Part shown: in pieces, positions 9,326 through 22,400 of the stretch | How the letters are laid out: each line of letters begins with the position of its first letter | Numbering within the stretch: the stretch's first letter is position 1 | Origin: Desulfococcaceae bacterium | Lineage (GTDB): Bacteria > Desulfobacterota > Desulfobacteria > Desulfobacterales > Desulfosalsimonadaceae | Assembly: GCA_030145385.1 (NCBI GenBank) | Contig: JAQYVU010000018.1 | Span: 1 to 55,821, forward strand | Length of the DNA stretch: 55,821 bases | Direction of reading: 5' to 3' | Notes under the pieces: model-generated | Told to the model about the DNA's origin: nothing | The model's input: the letters and a program-made list of their open reading frames with translations, nothing else | Databases searched by the model: none | Program-made: the position numbers and the translations under genes

Positions 9326-10387
9326 ATGAACACTAAAATAAACGAAATATTAAAATCTGATTTAATCGAAGCATCCGCACCCTGTCGGATTGATATGGGC
9401 GGCACGCTGGATATCAGCAGTTTTTATTATCCCCTGTCATATCTTAATCCCTGCACTTTCAATATCGCACTTGACATGCGCACCCGTGTTCAGATTGTCC
9501 CGTTTCAGAAAGGTTACATTAAAATATCCTCAAAGGGATTTGCAAGCGCTGAGTTTCCTCTTGAAAAAGTGCCCTTTGATCATCCCATGGGGCTGATGTT
9601 CGCTATTGCGGCATATTTTCAGGTCAGCGGCATTCATATTATTATTGAATCCGGCTCTCCGCCGCGCAGTGCGCTGGGCGGATCTTCGGTTGCAGCCGTT
9701 GCCCTGATTGCGGCATTTAATTGTCTGCTGGGAAAAGCAGGCAGGCCGATGGTTGTTCATGAACAGATTCCGCTGCTGGCCCACGGCATTGAAGAAAGTG
9801 TGGCCGGAGTGCCGTGCGGACTCCAGGACCAGCTGGCAGCCGTCTACGGCGGCATCAACGCCTGGTATTGGAATGGAGCCGGAACCCCTCTGCCATATAT
9901 ACGGAAGCCGATTGCCAAACCGGAACGTTATGAGGCATTGTCAAAACACCTGCTGGTGGCTTATTGCGGTATCCCGCATGAATCCAGAAATATTAACGGT
10001 ATATGGGTAAAACAGTTTATCACCGGTGAATGCAGAACCCGGTGGGTTGAGATTGCAAGCTGTACCCGTGCGTTTGTTGAAGCTTTTGATTCACTAAACA
10101 TAGAAGAAGCAGTGACGCATTTAAATCGTGAGACTGCCATCCGGGTGGAGATGACGCCTGATGTGCTGGATGATACCGGATCTCAATTGGTTCGTTCTGC
10201 CCTTGATTATGGCTGCGGCGCCCGGTTTACCGGTGCCGGCGGCGGCGGATGTATCTGGGCGCTGGGGAATGAGGACAAAATATCTGAATTAAAAATCGCA
10301 TGGGATAATATTCTTTGCCAAAGAAAAGAAGCCTGTCTTCTGGATATTAATATTGATGAAGACGGATTAGTAGCAGGTCCGGTTTAA
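9326..10387 (+). CDS. GHMP-family small-molecule kinase
   Basis: The 353-residue protein shows the three GHMP kinase motifs: an N-terminal substrate-binding stretch (ASAPCRIDMGGTLD), the ATP-binding motif PPRSALGGSSVAAVAL near 112-127, and a C-terminal glycine-rich loop GAGGGGCIWALG near 305-316. GHMP kinases phosphorylate sugars, mevalonate or homoserine. The motif order and GxxDQLAAVYGGI (a galactokinase/heptose-kinase-like stretch near 165) suggest a sugar or sugar-phosphate substrate, but the precise one cannot be named. It lies alone between recO and glyQ, and a palindromic repeat begins at the base after its stop codon. Confidence 0.75.
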   Translation: MNTKINEILKSDLIEASAPCRIDMGGTLDISSFYYPLSYLNPCTFNIALDMRTRVQIVPFQKGYIKISSKGFASAEFPLEKVPFDHPMGLMFAIAAYFQVSGIHIIIESGSPPRSALGGSSVAAVALIAAFNCLLGKAGRPMVVHEQIPLLAHGIEESVAGVPCGLQDQLAAVYGGINAWYWNGAGTPLPYIRKPIAKPERYEALSKHLLVAYCGIPHESRNINGIWVKQFITGECRTRWVEIASCTRAFVEAFDSLNIEEAVTHLNRETAIRVEMTPDVLDDTGSQLVRSALDYGCGARFTGAGGGGCIWALGNEDKISELKIAWDNILCQRKEACLLDINIDEDGLVAGPV

Positions 10388-10516
10388 CAGGTTAATGCAA
10401 AACTATTGCGCTTGTCAACACAGCGTTAAAATTCGGCTCAATATGCTCATTTATTGACATAAGCTCCGCTATTTCGCCTTGTTTTGCCTGCGCTCATTAC
10501 GTTTTGCAATAACCTG
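10388..10516. repeat. Imperfect palindromic intergenic element, 129 bp
   Basis: The left arm starts CAGGTTAATGCAAAAC and the right arm reads, in reverse complement, CAGGTTATTGCAAAAC. Similarity continues inwards with small bulges (TATTGCGC against GTAATGAGCGC) and a weaker inner pairing around CGGCTCAATATG. The element begins at the nucleotide after the GHMP-kinase stop and separates it from glyQ. It resembles dispersed palindromic repeats found between genes; only one copy was found here. Confidence 0.6.
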
Positions 10517-10587
10517 TTTCGAGTGGGATCTGTTTTAGTATAAAATATAGAATTTGGTTTATATTTAGAAATTATAAGGATAGAAAT

Positions 10588-11454
10588 ATGTATTTTCAGG
10601 ATGTGATTCTTGGACTTCAAAAATTCTGGGCCCAAAAGGGGTGTGTTCTGGTTCAGCCGTATGATATGGAAGTCGGTGCCGGAACTTTTCATCCCGCAAC
10701 TCTTTTAAAAGCACTGGGGCCCGAGCCATGGAATGTGGCGTATGCGCAGCCTTCCCGGAGGCCGACAGACGGTCGATACGGTGAAAATCCCAATCGGCTG
10801 CAGCATTATTATCAGTTTCAGGTTATTCTCAAGCCGTCTCCGACAAACATTCAGCAATTGTATCTCCAGAGTCTGAAGGTTCTGGGCATTGATCCTTTGG
10901 ATCACGATATTCGCTTTGTTGAAGATGACTGGGAATCTCCCACCCTCGGAGCCGCCGGGCTTGGCTGGGAGGTCTGGCTGGATGGCATGGAAATTACCCA
11001 GTTTACTTATTTTCAGATGGCCGGCAGCATTGATGTGCATCCGGTGCCGGTGGAAGTCACGTATGGGCTTGAACGAATCTGCATGTATCTCCAGGGGGTT
11101 GATAATGTTTTTGACATCCAGTGGAACAGCAAGATCAATTACGGAGATGTCCATCATCAGCAGGAGGTCGAGCAGTCAACGTATAACTTTGAAGTAGCTG
11201 ACATTGACATGCTCTTTAATTTTTTCAGCACATTTGAGAAAGAATCAAAGCGGTCGAGTGACGCCGGGCTGGTGCTGCCGGCATATGAATATTGTTTGAA
11301 ATGTTCGCATGTGTTTAATTTGCTGGACGCCCGGGGTGCCATCAGCGTGACGGAACGTACCGGATATATCGGCAGGATCAGAAACCTTGCCCGCGCCTGC
11401 GCGGAAGGCTATGTTCAGCAGCGCGAGGCAATGGGATTTCCGTTACTGAAATAA
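10588..11454 (+). CDS. glyQ: Glycyl-tRNA synthetase alpha subunit
   Basis: The 288-residue product matches the bacterial alpha2beta2-type GlyQ in length and sequence ([21 protein letters not shown] near residues 13-33, [40 protein letters not shown]). It carries the catalytic core that activates glycine and charges tRNA-Gly together with GlyS. The ribosome site AAGGATAG lies just upstream. glyS follows 81 nt later, the usual operon order. Confidence 0.96.
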   Translation: MYFQDVILGLQKFWAQKGCVLVQPYDMEVGAGTFHPATLLKALGPEPWNVAYAQPSRRPTDGRYGENPNRLQHYYQFQVILKPSPTNIQQLYLQSLKVLGIDPLDHDIRFVEDDWESPTLGAAGLGWEVWLDGMEITQFTYFQMAGSIDVHPVPVEVTYGLERICMYLQGVDNVFDIQWNSKINYGDVHHQQEVEQSTYNFEVADIDMLFNFFSTFEKESKRSSDAGLVLPAYEYCLKCSHVFNLLDARGAISVTERTGYIGRIRNLARACAEGYVQQREAMGFPLLK

Positions 11455-11535
11455 GAAATAACGAACAAAACTTTTATGTTTATTCGAAGCGGAATAAACT
11501 TTAAAATAAGATTATAAAAAATAACAGGAGTTACT

Positions 11536-13620
11536 ATGAATCGGTTATTGGTGGAAATCGGAACCGAAGAAATTCCGGCAGGATATATTTATCCGGCATT
11601 GGAATCGTTTTCAGCGATTCTGCGGAAAAAAATGGAAGTCGCCCGTATTGCGCACGGTGAAATTCATGTTTACGGAACGCCCAGGCGTTTGACCATTATT
11701 ATTGATGATGTGGCGGGAAAACAGACCCCGCTGTCCGTTGAAATGATGGGACCGCCCGAACGGATCGCCATGGATGACAGCGGCAATCTGACGGTTCCGG
11801 GCCAAAAATTTGCAGAGAAAATCGGTGTATCGCCAAAACAGTTAAAGGTCATGGAAACGGACAAGGGACGTTATCTTTATGCTGTGAAAACTGAACGCGG
11901 TATTGCCGCAAAAAAAATATTAAAAGAAATACTTCCTGAATCCATTTTGTCCATATATTTCCCTAAAACCATGCGCTGGTCAAATCTGAACATTCAATTT
12001 GCCCGGCCGATTCATTCGATTGCAGCGCTTTTGGGTAATGATGTGATCCCGTTTCAGGTGGGTGACGTGAAAAGCGGCAGAAATACATTCGGGCATCGGT
12101 TTATGGCACCGAAAAAACTAAAACTCTCTTCACCGGATCAGTACCTGGAAATCCTGTCTGACGCCTTTGTAATGGCTGATATCAGCAGGCGTAAAGAAGA
12201 ACTTGTCACGCAGATGAACGAAGCGGTCGCCCGAATCAACGGCCTGGTGATACCCGATGACGCGCTCGTGGATACTGTCACAAATCTTATTGAATATCCG
12301 GCAGCCGTCGTGGGCCGGTTTGACGATGAATTCCTTGAACTGCCCCGCGAGATACTAATTACCTCCATGCGGGTTCATCAGAAATATTTTGCGGTTGTAG
12401 ATCATCAGGATAATCTGATGCCTTATTTTGTGGCTGTAAATAATACGAAGGCCAATGACATGGATTTGGTCGCAAAAGGTCATGAACGTGTTTTAAGAGC
12501 CCGGCTGGCAGATGCTCAATTCTTTTTTAACACGGATTTAAAAAATTCGCTGGATGATAAGGCGGAAAAATTAAATTCCGTTTTATTTCAGGCTGATCTC
12601 GGATCCATGCATGACAAAATTCATCGGATTAAAAAACTGGCTGTTTTTCTGGCGGCAACACAAAATCTGGATGAAACTCAGACAGCCCATATTTCAAGGG
12701 CTGCCGGCTTATGCAAATCAGACCTGGTCAGTCATGCGGTGATCGAGTTCCCGAAGCTCCAGGGAATCATGGGGCGGGTATACGCACACAAACAAAAGGA
12801 GTCGGGCAGTGTGGCCACGGCAATTGAGGAACATTACCGGCCTACATCTGCAGGCGGCCCTTTGCCGGAAACCGTTGAAGGAGCTGTTTTAAGTATTTCA
12901 GATAAAATTGACTCGATATGCGGTTGTTTCAGTATTGGTCTGATACCGACCGGTGCCTCGGATCCCTATGCGCTTCGACGCCAGGCAAACGGGATTATCC
13001 TGATTGCCCTTGAAAATAAATTTACATTTTCATTAGACGATCTCATTAAAAACAGCCTTAATCTGTTTAATAAATGTGATGCATCTGAAGTCGATCTTTT
13101 GACAGAGAAGATCATAGAGTTTTTAAAAGGTCGAATGGCACATCTGCTGGAAGAGGAAGGCATTTCAAAAGACGCTGTTGCCGCTGTTTTGTCTGTTTCA
13201 AAAGACAATATTCCGACTATCTGGCAGAAGGCCCATGCGTTCCAGCTTTTAAAATCCGAACCTGATTTTGAAATTCTGGCCACTGCTTTTAAGCGAGTGG
13301 TGAATATTATCAAAAAAGCCGATTCATCGGAAACGGTTTCCCAAACCGTTTCCGATTCGCTCTTTGAACACAATTCCGAATCTGCGTTATTCAATTTATA
13401 CAAAGACGTCAAACAACGTGTCGACACCCACATTAAAAACGGAAACATTGACAAGGCGTTTTCCGATATTGCATCCATGCGTGAATCCGTTGACCGCTTT
13501 TTTGATGATGTCATGGTTATGGCGGAAGATATTGATATCCGAAGAAACCGTTTGGCCCTTTTGGGACAAATATCCGGTTTGTTTGCACTGCTGGCTGATT
13601 TTTCTAAAGTTTCTACCTGA
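11536..13620 (+). CDS. glyS: Glycyl-tRNA synthetase beta subunit
   Basis: The 694-residue protein begins MNRLLVEIGTEEIPAGYI, the invariant GlyS opening, and continues with MRWSNLNIQFARPIHSI, LPREILITSMRVHQKYFAV, and the HD-like stretch with GLIPTGASDPYALRRQANG near 470. The C-terminal helical anticodon-binding region (from about 560) is complete. GlyS binds tRNA-Gly and partners GlyQ. The start is set by CAGGAGT upstream of the ATG. No truncation is visible. Confidence 0.96.
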   Translation: MNRLLVEIGTEEIPAGYIYPALESFSAILRKKMEVARIAHGEIHVYGTPRRLTIIIDDVAGKQTPLSVEMMGPPERIAMDDSGNLTVPGQKFAEKIGVSPKQLKVMETDKGRYLYAVKTERGIAAKKILKEILPESILSIYFPKTMRWSNLNIQFARPIHSIAALLGNDVIPFQVGDVKSGRNTFGHRFMAPKKLKLSSPDQYLEILSDAFVMADISRRKEELVTQMNEAVARINGLVIPDDALVDTVTNLIEYPAAVVGRFDDEFLELPREILITSMRVHQKYFAVVDHQDNLMPYFVAVNNTKANDMDLVAKGHERVLRARLADAQFFFNTDLKNSLDDKAEKLNSVLFQADLGSMHDKIHRIKKLAVFLAATQNLDETQTAHISRAAGLCKSDLVSHAVIEFPKLQGIMGRVYAHKQKESGSVATAIEEHYRPTSAGGPLPETVEGAVLSISDKIDSICGCFSIGLIPTGASDPYALRRQANGIILIALENKFTFSLDDLIKNSLNLFNKCDASEVDLLTEKIIEFLKGRMAHLLEEEGISKDAVAAVLSVSKDNIPTIWQKAHAFQLLKSEPDFEILATAFKRVVNIIKKADSSETVSQTVSDSLFEHNSESALFNLYKDVKQRVDTHIKNGNIDKAFSDIASMRESVDRFFDDVMVMAEDIDIRRNRLALLGQISGLFALLADFSKVST

Positions 13621-13676
13621 TTAACTTAAGACACCAAAACACAATTATAATATATTAATGACGGAGGCATAAGGTT

Positions 13677-13937
13677 ATGGCAGGTTATGATCCAGAAAAA
13701 GATAAAACGCTCAAAGAATGGAAATGCGAAGAGACCGGTCTGATGGTTTCCATTAATCAGTACGGGGAAGGGGAGCCGAAGCTTCAGATCGGCCCGCGCA
13801 TCCTGTTGAAAAAGGATGGGACGGAAAGGCGACCGGCAAAAGCGGGACGGCTGACCATTGAAGATGTTATGTGGCTTTATGATATGATCGACGAAATAAA
13901 GGATGACATGTCCGGCCTGGTTGACCCGATGAAGTAG
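13677..13937 (+). CDS. Conserved-looking small protein of unknown function
   Basis: An 86-residue acidic/basic mixed protein follows glyS by 56 nt behind a clear GGAGG ribosome site. It opens MAGYDPEKDKTLKEWKCEET, has a central beta-like stretch (MVSINQYGEGEPKLQIGPRI) and a helical tail (TIEDVMWLYDMIDEIKDDM). One Cys, no signal peptide, no membrane segment. I do not recognise the family; the good ribosome site and codon use like its neighbours argue that it is real. Confidence 0.7.
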   Translation: MAGYDPEKDKTLKEWKCEETGLMVSINQYGEGEPKLQIGPRILLKKDGTERRPAKAGRLTIEDVMWLYDMIDEIKDDMSGLVDPMK

Positions 13938-13950
13938 GTAAATAGAAGGT

Positions 13951-14028
13951 CAGGTTGAAGGCCGAAGGCTTTTAGGTAAAAAAATATCCATTTTCCTTTT
14001 ATCCTTGCAGTCTTCAGCCTTTAACCTT
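13951..14028. repeat. Imperfect inverted repeat between genes
   Basis: The left arm (AGGTTGAAGGCCGAAGGC, from 13952) is mirrored by AAGGTTAAAGGCTGAAGAC read in reverse from 14028. The GAAGGC unit is itself nearly repeated inside. It starts 13 nt after the stop of the small gene at 13677-13937 and could act as a 3' hairpin, or be one of the dispersed repeats of the genome. There is no T-run, so it is not a classical terminator. Confidence 0.5.
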
Positions 14029-14068
14029 GTTTAAAATTCCTCACAAAAGATAAAGTCAGATTATCTCT

Positions 14069-16872
<2,804 letters not shown>

Positions 16873-16923
16873 GTTTTTTGACTACATCTATTCATCTTAA
16901 AATTGGCAATAATGAGAAGCCCT

Positions 16924-17205
16924 ATGAATGAAAAAAAAGCAGTCCATGCAATTATCAACGGCAGGGTGCAGGGTGTTTTTTTCCGGATGGAGACCCGTCG
17001 GGCTGCTGAACGGTTTGGTGTAAACGGGTGGGTTAGAAATCGTCCGGACGGGACCGTGGAAGCGGTTTTTGAAGGAGAATCTGAAAAAGTTGACCAGATT
17101 GTCGACTGGTGCAAAAAAGGCCCGTCAGCGGCATCTGTTTCAGGTATGGAAATCTTGGAAATCGCGTTTACGGGAAAATTTGAGGATTTTTCAATCCGAT
17201 ATTAA
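16924..17205 (+). CDS. acyP: Acylphosphatase
   Basis: From the ATG at 16924 the 93-residue product has the usual length and both catalytic residues: Arg21 in GRVQGVFFR and Asn39 in GWVRN, followed by DGTVEAVFEGE. Acylphosphatases hydrolyse acyl phosphates such as carbamoyl or acetyl phosphate. Earlier in-frame starts (TTG 16903, ATG 16912) would add up to seven residues before the family start. The gene ends in a strong terminator shared with the convergent HU gene. Confidence 0.9.
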   Translation: MNEKKAVHAIINGRVQGVFFRMETRRAAERFGVNGWVRNRPDGTVEAVFEGESEKVDQIVDWCKKGPSAASVSGMEILEIAFTGKFEDFSIRY

Positions 17206-17209
17206 AAAA

Positions 17210-17238
17210 GGGCGGCATGATATTAAATCATGCCGCCC
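17210..17238. terminator. Bidirectional rho-independent terminator
   Basis: A perfect 12-bp GC-rich stem (17210-17221 with 17227-17238, five-base loop) is flanked by A6 on the left and T7 on the right. It sits between the convergent acylphosphatase and HU genes and can serve both. Confidence 0.92.
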
Positions 17239-17262
17239 TTTTTTTAATTGTGTATGATTCTG

Positions 17263-17535
17263 TTAAACTGAATCTTTTAAAGTCTTGCCGGGTTTGAATT
17301 TAACCACATTGCGAGCTTTAATTTTAATCGGATCACCAGTTTGCGGGTTTCTTCCTGTTCTGGCTTTACGGCGAACTTTAGCAAAAGTACCGAAACCTAC
17401 GAGAGTTACTTTGCCGTCTTTTTTCTTTAAGGCTTTAGTAACACCGTCCATGAATGAATTCAAAGCGGTTGTAGCGGCAACTTTAGAAATCCCTGCTTCT
17501 TTGGCCATTTTTTCTACCAATTCTGCCTTAGTCAT
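17263..17535 (-). CDS. DNA-binding protein HU
   Basis: The 90-residue protein has standard HU length with MTKAELVEKMAKEAGISK, VTLVGFGTFAKVRRKARTGRNPQTG (arm signature near 46-70) and KFKPGKTLKDSV at the end. HU is the abundant nucleoid protein that bends and compacts DNA. A GGGAGG ribosome site lies six nucleotides upstream of its ATG. It is more basic than the IHF-alpha at 344-625 and is clearly a separate paralogue. Confidence 0.92.
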   Translation of the reverse strand: MTKAELVEKMAKEAGISKVAATTALNSFMDGVTKALKKKDGKVTLVGFGTFAKVRRKARTGRNPQTGDPIKIKARNVVKFKPGKTLKDSV

Positions 17536-18086
17536 TGTTCCCTCCCATTAATAAAAGTTAGTGGTTTTGAAAAACCCTGATTAATTGGTACGTTAAAGGA
17601 GGCATTTGAGCTTGTCAATAGATAAAATGGGTTTTTATGGTTTTTTTTCAAAAAAATCTCTTCTTAACCGGCTTTATACGCGAGTTTTATTTAAATAGTA
17701 ATTAAAAAAACACTGCTACCATGCATTGAAAGGTATATAGTCCTGGTGTTGAACGGTTCATCAGTTTTGTGCAGTATCGAAGAGATTAAAAAAAAATACA
17801 ATTGACCTTGGTTAATGTATATTTTTTTAAAAAACAAATACTTACAAATTTTACTTTAAGCAATTCCTTATATTTCAGTGGGTTGGAGAAACGTTATTTT
17901 TGTTCGACATTTAAATAAGTTGTCGGACTATAGATAAAGAAATAAAACTAATATTGGAATTGCGCATGTTTCTACTTATGCGATTGGAAATATATGTTAA
18001 AAAAAGATATAAAGTAAAGAATTCGCACGAATTTTTCCTTGTTGGTGCCGAAAGGGTGAACACTGTACGGAAAGTAAAACATGATC
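17536..18086. other. Intergenic region between HU and ftsY
   Basis: About 550 bases of AT-rich DNA without a credible gene. An open frame running from 17954 into the ftsY coding region looks like an antisense shadow. The stretch should contain the minus-strand HU promoter; I could not choose specific boxes. Confidence 0.4.
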
Positions 18087-19451
18087 CTACAAAAGTGCAT
18101 CCACAAACAGTTTGGGATCAAATTTCTGGAGATCATCGATTCCTTCACCGATGCCGATATATCGGATCGGGACGTTTAAGGAATTGCAGATACTCAAAAC
18201 AATCCCACCTTTTGCCGTTCCATCCAGTTTTGTGAGTACAATCCCTGTAATATCAGTACTTTCATTAAATAGTTTGGCCTGGGAAACGGCATTCTGGCCG
18301 GTTGTCGCGTCCAGAACCAGCAGAGTCTCATGGGGAGCGGATGGAATCTTTTTGCCGATACTTCGTTTGATTTTTTTCAATTCTTCCATCAGATTCACTT
18401 TAGTATGCAGTCGTCCGGCCGTATCAACAATCACCACATCAACATCCCTTGCGATTGCCGCTTCGATACTGTCAAAAGCGACCGCCGCAGGATCTGATTT
18501 ATCGCGGTGTTTTACAATGTCAGCACTTGAACGAGTTGCCCAGATCTCCAGTTGCTCTATCGCTGCGGCCCGGAATGTGTCTGAAGCGGATAACAGGACT
18601 TTTTTTCCTTGTGCCGAATATTTTGCAGCCAGTTTTCCGATAGTGGTTGTTTTGCCGACGCCATTGACCCCCACGACCATGATGATGTGGGGTTTTTCTA
18701 AAGTTTCTTTTGGATATTGAATGTCAACAAGAGAAAGCATTTCTTTTTTGAGCTGAGCTTTGAATTCGTCGGCATTTGAAATTTTGTCGGCTTTTTTCCC
18801 AATTCGTTCCATCAGCTCCATTGTTGTCGGAACACCAATGTCTGAAGTGATCAGCACTTCTTCGATTTCTTCCAAAACATCGTCATCAATTTTTCGGCTG
18901 CCGGAAAGAATGGAATCAAATCGGTTTGAAAGTGATTGCCTGGTTTTTGAAAGTCCTGATTTGAGACGATCCATGAATCCAACCGCTTCAACCGGCTTTT
19001 CCGGTAACGGCTCAGCGATTACTTCTTCTTTTTCCTCTTCTTCTCCTTCTTCAATTTCAACTTCAGAAACCGGTTCTGTTTCCGCGGGTTCGTAAATGGG
19101 TTCAGTATCCTGGTCTTCCATAATTTCCGGAAGCTCACCCGCAGCATCTTCAAAGATCTCTTTTATCGCCTCATCTGTTTTAATCGCTCTTAATTCATCA
19201 AAAGACACTTGGGCATCTGTCTCAAAGTCTGCCTCAATATCCGGTGCCTGATCCTGATCCATTTGAATCAATTCCGACTTTTTTGCTTTCCGGCTTTTTC
19301 TGATTCGTCTGAAAATAAGAAGCAGCAAAATGATTGTTAAAAATGCGGAAATTTCATCCAATGATTCATATATATTAATTTCCATATTGAAATTAATTGC
19401 CATAATGTATTGGATAACAATGTCATAGACATCAATGAGTTGTTCGAACAT
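18087..19451 (-). CDS. ftsY: Signal recognition particle receptor FtsY
   Basis: The 454-residue protein has an N-terminal hydrophobic helix near residues 33-48 (ISAFLTIILLLLIF, then basic residues), a long acidic linker rich in Glu (about 60-145), and the SRP-type NG GTPase domain: GVNGVGKTTTIGKLAA near 255-275, DTAGRLHTKVNLMEELKK, and TKLDGTAKGG. FtsY docks ribosome-SRP complexes at the membrane. The added membrane anchor is a known FtsY variation. It lies 29 nt downstream of smc on the same strand, probably co-transcribed. Confidence 0.94.
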   Translation of the reverse strand: MFEQLIDVYDIVIQYIMAINFNMEINIYESLDEISAFLTIILLLLIFRRIRKSRKAKKSELIQMDQDQAPDIEADFETDAQVSFDELRAIKTDEAIKEIFEDAAGELPEIMEDQDTEPIYEPAETEPVSEVEIEEGEEEEKEEVIAEPLPEKPVEAVGFMDRLKSGLSKTRQSLSNRFDSILSGSRKIDDDVLEEIEEVLITSDIGVPTTMELMERIGKKADKISNADEFKAQLKKEMLSLVDIQYPKETLEKPHIIMVVGVNGVGKTTTIGKLAAKYSAQGKKVLLSASDTFRAAAIEQLEIWATRSSADIVKHRDKSDPAAVAFDSIEAAIARDVDVVIVDTAGRLHTKVNLMEELKKIKRSIGKKIPSAPHETLLVLDATTGQNAVSQAKLFNESTDITGIVLTKLDGTAKGGIVLSICNSLNVPIRYIGIGEGIDDLQKFDPKLFVDALL

Positions 19452-19480
19452 CTGGTTTTACCTTTTTAAGTTATATGTGT

Positions 19481-22400
19481 TTAATTCCGTGAATGGGCCC
19501 GTCCTGACAGTTTTTCAATATCCACTGTAACAAGTTTTGATACACCGCTTTCCCCCATGGTAACGCCGAACAGCATATCGGAAAATTCCATGCTTCTCTT
19601 GTTGTGGGATATCATGATAATTTGAGATTTTTCGCCGATGATTTTCAGCAATTCGTTAAACCGGTTGGTGTTGGCTTCATCAAGCGGGGCATCAATTTCA
19701 TCCAGCAGGCAGTAAGATGCCGGATTGATGAGAAAGATCGAGAATATAAATGCGATTGCCGACAACGCTTTTTCACCGCCTGATAAAAGGCTCAATCGGG
19801 TGACTTTTTTCCCGGGCGGGTGAATCATCAATTCCACCCCGGTTTCAAGGGGGTTGTTGGGCTGGGTCAGCTCAAGCCAGGCAGAACCGCCGGCAAAAAG
19901 CCGTGGAAACATGGCTTTAAACTGTTCATTAATACTATGAAACATTTCCATAAACAGTTTCTGGGTAATCCGGTTGATTTTTTTAATGACACTCTGTAAA
20001 TCATCAATGGCTTCAACCAGATCATCGCGCTGCTGCATGAGAAAGTCATGGCGGGTTTTCTGCTCTTCATAGGCTTCGATTGCCCCCAGGTTGACGTCTC
20101 CGATTCGATCAATTTTTTTTCTGAAAGAGGCAAGGGCGGCTTCTGTTTTTTCGATTGAGAAATCTTCAGACTGCACGGTTTCACGGAAATCAGTCAAAGA
20201 CTGGGAAAAGGACTGCGAATATCGGTCCAAAAACCGGTTAACCACATTTTCACGCTTGATATTAAACCCGGAAAGTTCAAGCTCCAGCTGGTGGACTTTG
20301 CCCTGAGCTTCTTCAATAATGCTCCGGGTCTGGTTGATGGTGTTATCTGTTTTGCTGATTTCTTCGACAATGTTCTGGTAATCCGCATCGTGCTCTTTTA
20401 ATTCCATGTTGATGCTGTTTAAACTTTCAAGTGTATTGGACAGCTTTTTTTCCGCCGCCTCAATTTCGTCGGCAGCCTGTTCGCTCTTTTGCGTCTTGAT
20501 GATAATATCTTTTTTAATTTGTTCGGTCTGTTTGAGCCCTTCTGTCTGAAATTCTTTCAGCCGGTTTAAGGTTTTGGTCGTATTTTCAAGTTCTGCATTA
20601 AATTTTGTCAATGAAAGTTTTAAGTCCATTTCCGATTGATTAAATGCCTTGATCTGTGAAGATAATGATGAGATCCGGTCTGTAATTTTCTTTATTTCCA
20701 GCTCAGCTGATTCTTCATTTTTGCTGATTTCCGAAAGTGCGGCATCATGGGCGCTTATTTCATCTTCAATATCTGTTTTTTCGCCTAACAGCTTTTCTTT
20801 TTCAAGGGAAATAATCTCATAATGACTCAAGGTGTGCTTCAGGCTTTCTGATGCCTGGAAATGCTTTTTTTCAGCATCGATACTTTCTTTTTCAAAATTC
20901 ATTTTTTGAACCGTAAGTTTCTGGATTTCCATCTCCAGTTGTTTTACGGCTGATTCAAGATTGGTTTGAACTTTCTGACCGGATTCCAGGGCAGTATCCA
21001 GTTCTGTCAGCGTGTTGCTTAATTGTTTTAGTTCCAGTTTTTTTTTGTAAATACCGGATAATTTATCCTGGCTGCCGCCGACCATAATACCGTTTGAAGA
21101 GATAGCGTCTCCATTTTTAGTCACCACTTTGCAATAGCCATTGGCCGGTGTGCAGAGTTTTAAGGCGGCCTCAAAGTCTTCGGCTACAGCGACACCTTCC
21201 AACAGTTCGGTAAACATTTCTTCATATCCGGCCTTGACCGTTACATGATTTATCAGAAGCGGCAGGTTCGGGTCCGGCTGTGAAATCTCTTTGCTGGTTT
21301 TTTTTAATGCCGTTATTGGGATAAACCCGCTTCTGCCGGTATTGCTTTGTTTTAAATAATTAATAGATGCAAGACCTGCTTCCTGATCTTTGATGACGAT
21401 GTATTGAAGGGATTCACCGAGGGCTGCTTCAAGGGCGATTTCGAACCCGGGCTTCGGCTCCAGGCCATCAGCTGTTATTCCGAGAATACCGTTATTCTCT
21501 GCAGATGATGAATTATCCGAATTAATATTTTGCTGTGTCATGACCGCTTTGACACCGTCTTTATACCACTCGTAATTGTCATCCATTTTTTTTAAAGCCA
21601 TAAATTCAGACTTGGCCTTATTGCGATCATTGAGCAGGATATTCACGGTTTTGATTTGTTTTCCGAGCTGTGTGCTTTGATCGTCCAATCGTTCTTTTTT
21701 TTCAGCAATTCTTTGCCGAATGCTTTCCCTGGCGTCGGTGATATCCTGCAGGGTTTCTTTGGCGTCTGATGCCGTTTTCTTCAGTTTGGTAATTTTTTCT
21801 GAAAGTTCCGCTTCATCTTTTCTGATTCGCTTTATTCGCTGGCTGAGATTCTCTTTATTGGATTCAGCGTTTTTAAATATGTTCTGATACTTTGCTTTTT
21901 GGGCCATTAGGCCCATAAGCTGCTTTTTTTGTTCTTCAAGGGTTTTCTGTAGCTGACTCAGCTGTGTTTGAATTTCCTGGGTTTCGGATGTTTTTTCACC
22001 CAGCGAAATTTTGTTTTCCTCGATCTCAATGCCCAGGTTTTTTCTTTTTACGGATTCTTCGGCAATTTCGTCTTTAAGTTTCTGATTTTTTGCTTCAAGA
22101 TCAATAATTGCCGCATCCAGTCCGGTAATTTCAGCATACAGTCTTTTTTCTTCATTTCGCAGATATTTGAGATCATTTTTTAGTTTATCAACCGTTTTCT
22201 CGGCATCGGTTTTTTCTGATTTTTTTTGTAAAATGATCTGGTCTTTGGAAAATCGGTCGGATTTGATTTTGTCTAAGGCGGCAGTGAGTTTTTGCAGCTC
22301 AAAAGCATGGGTTGAGTCTTTTTCTTTTATTTCAGATAAAAGATTCCGTGTACCGGTTATTTGAGAAGTGTATAGTTCATGGTAGTAAACAGAAACAAGA

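Noticed and set aside
17954-18235. 93-codon plus-strand frame entering the ftsY region
   Set aside because: Its second half is antisense to conserved FtsY sequence; no start signal.
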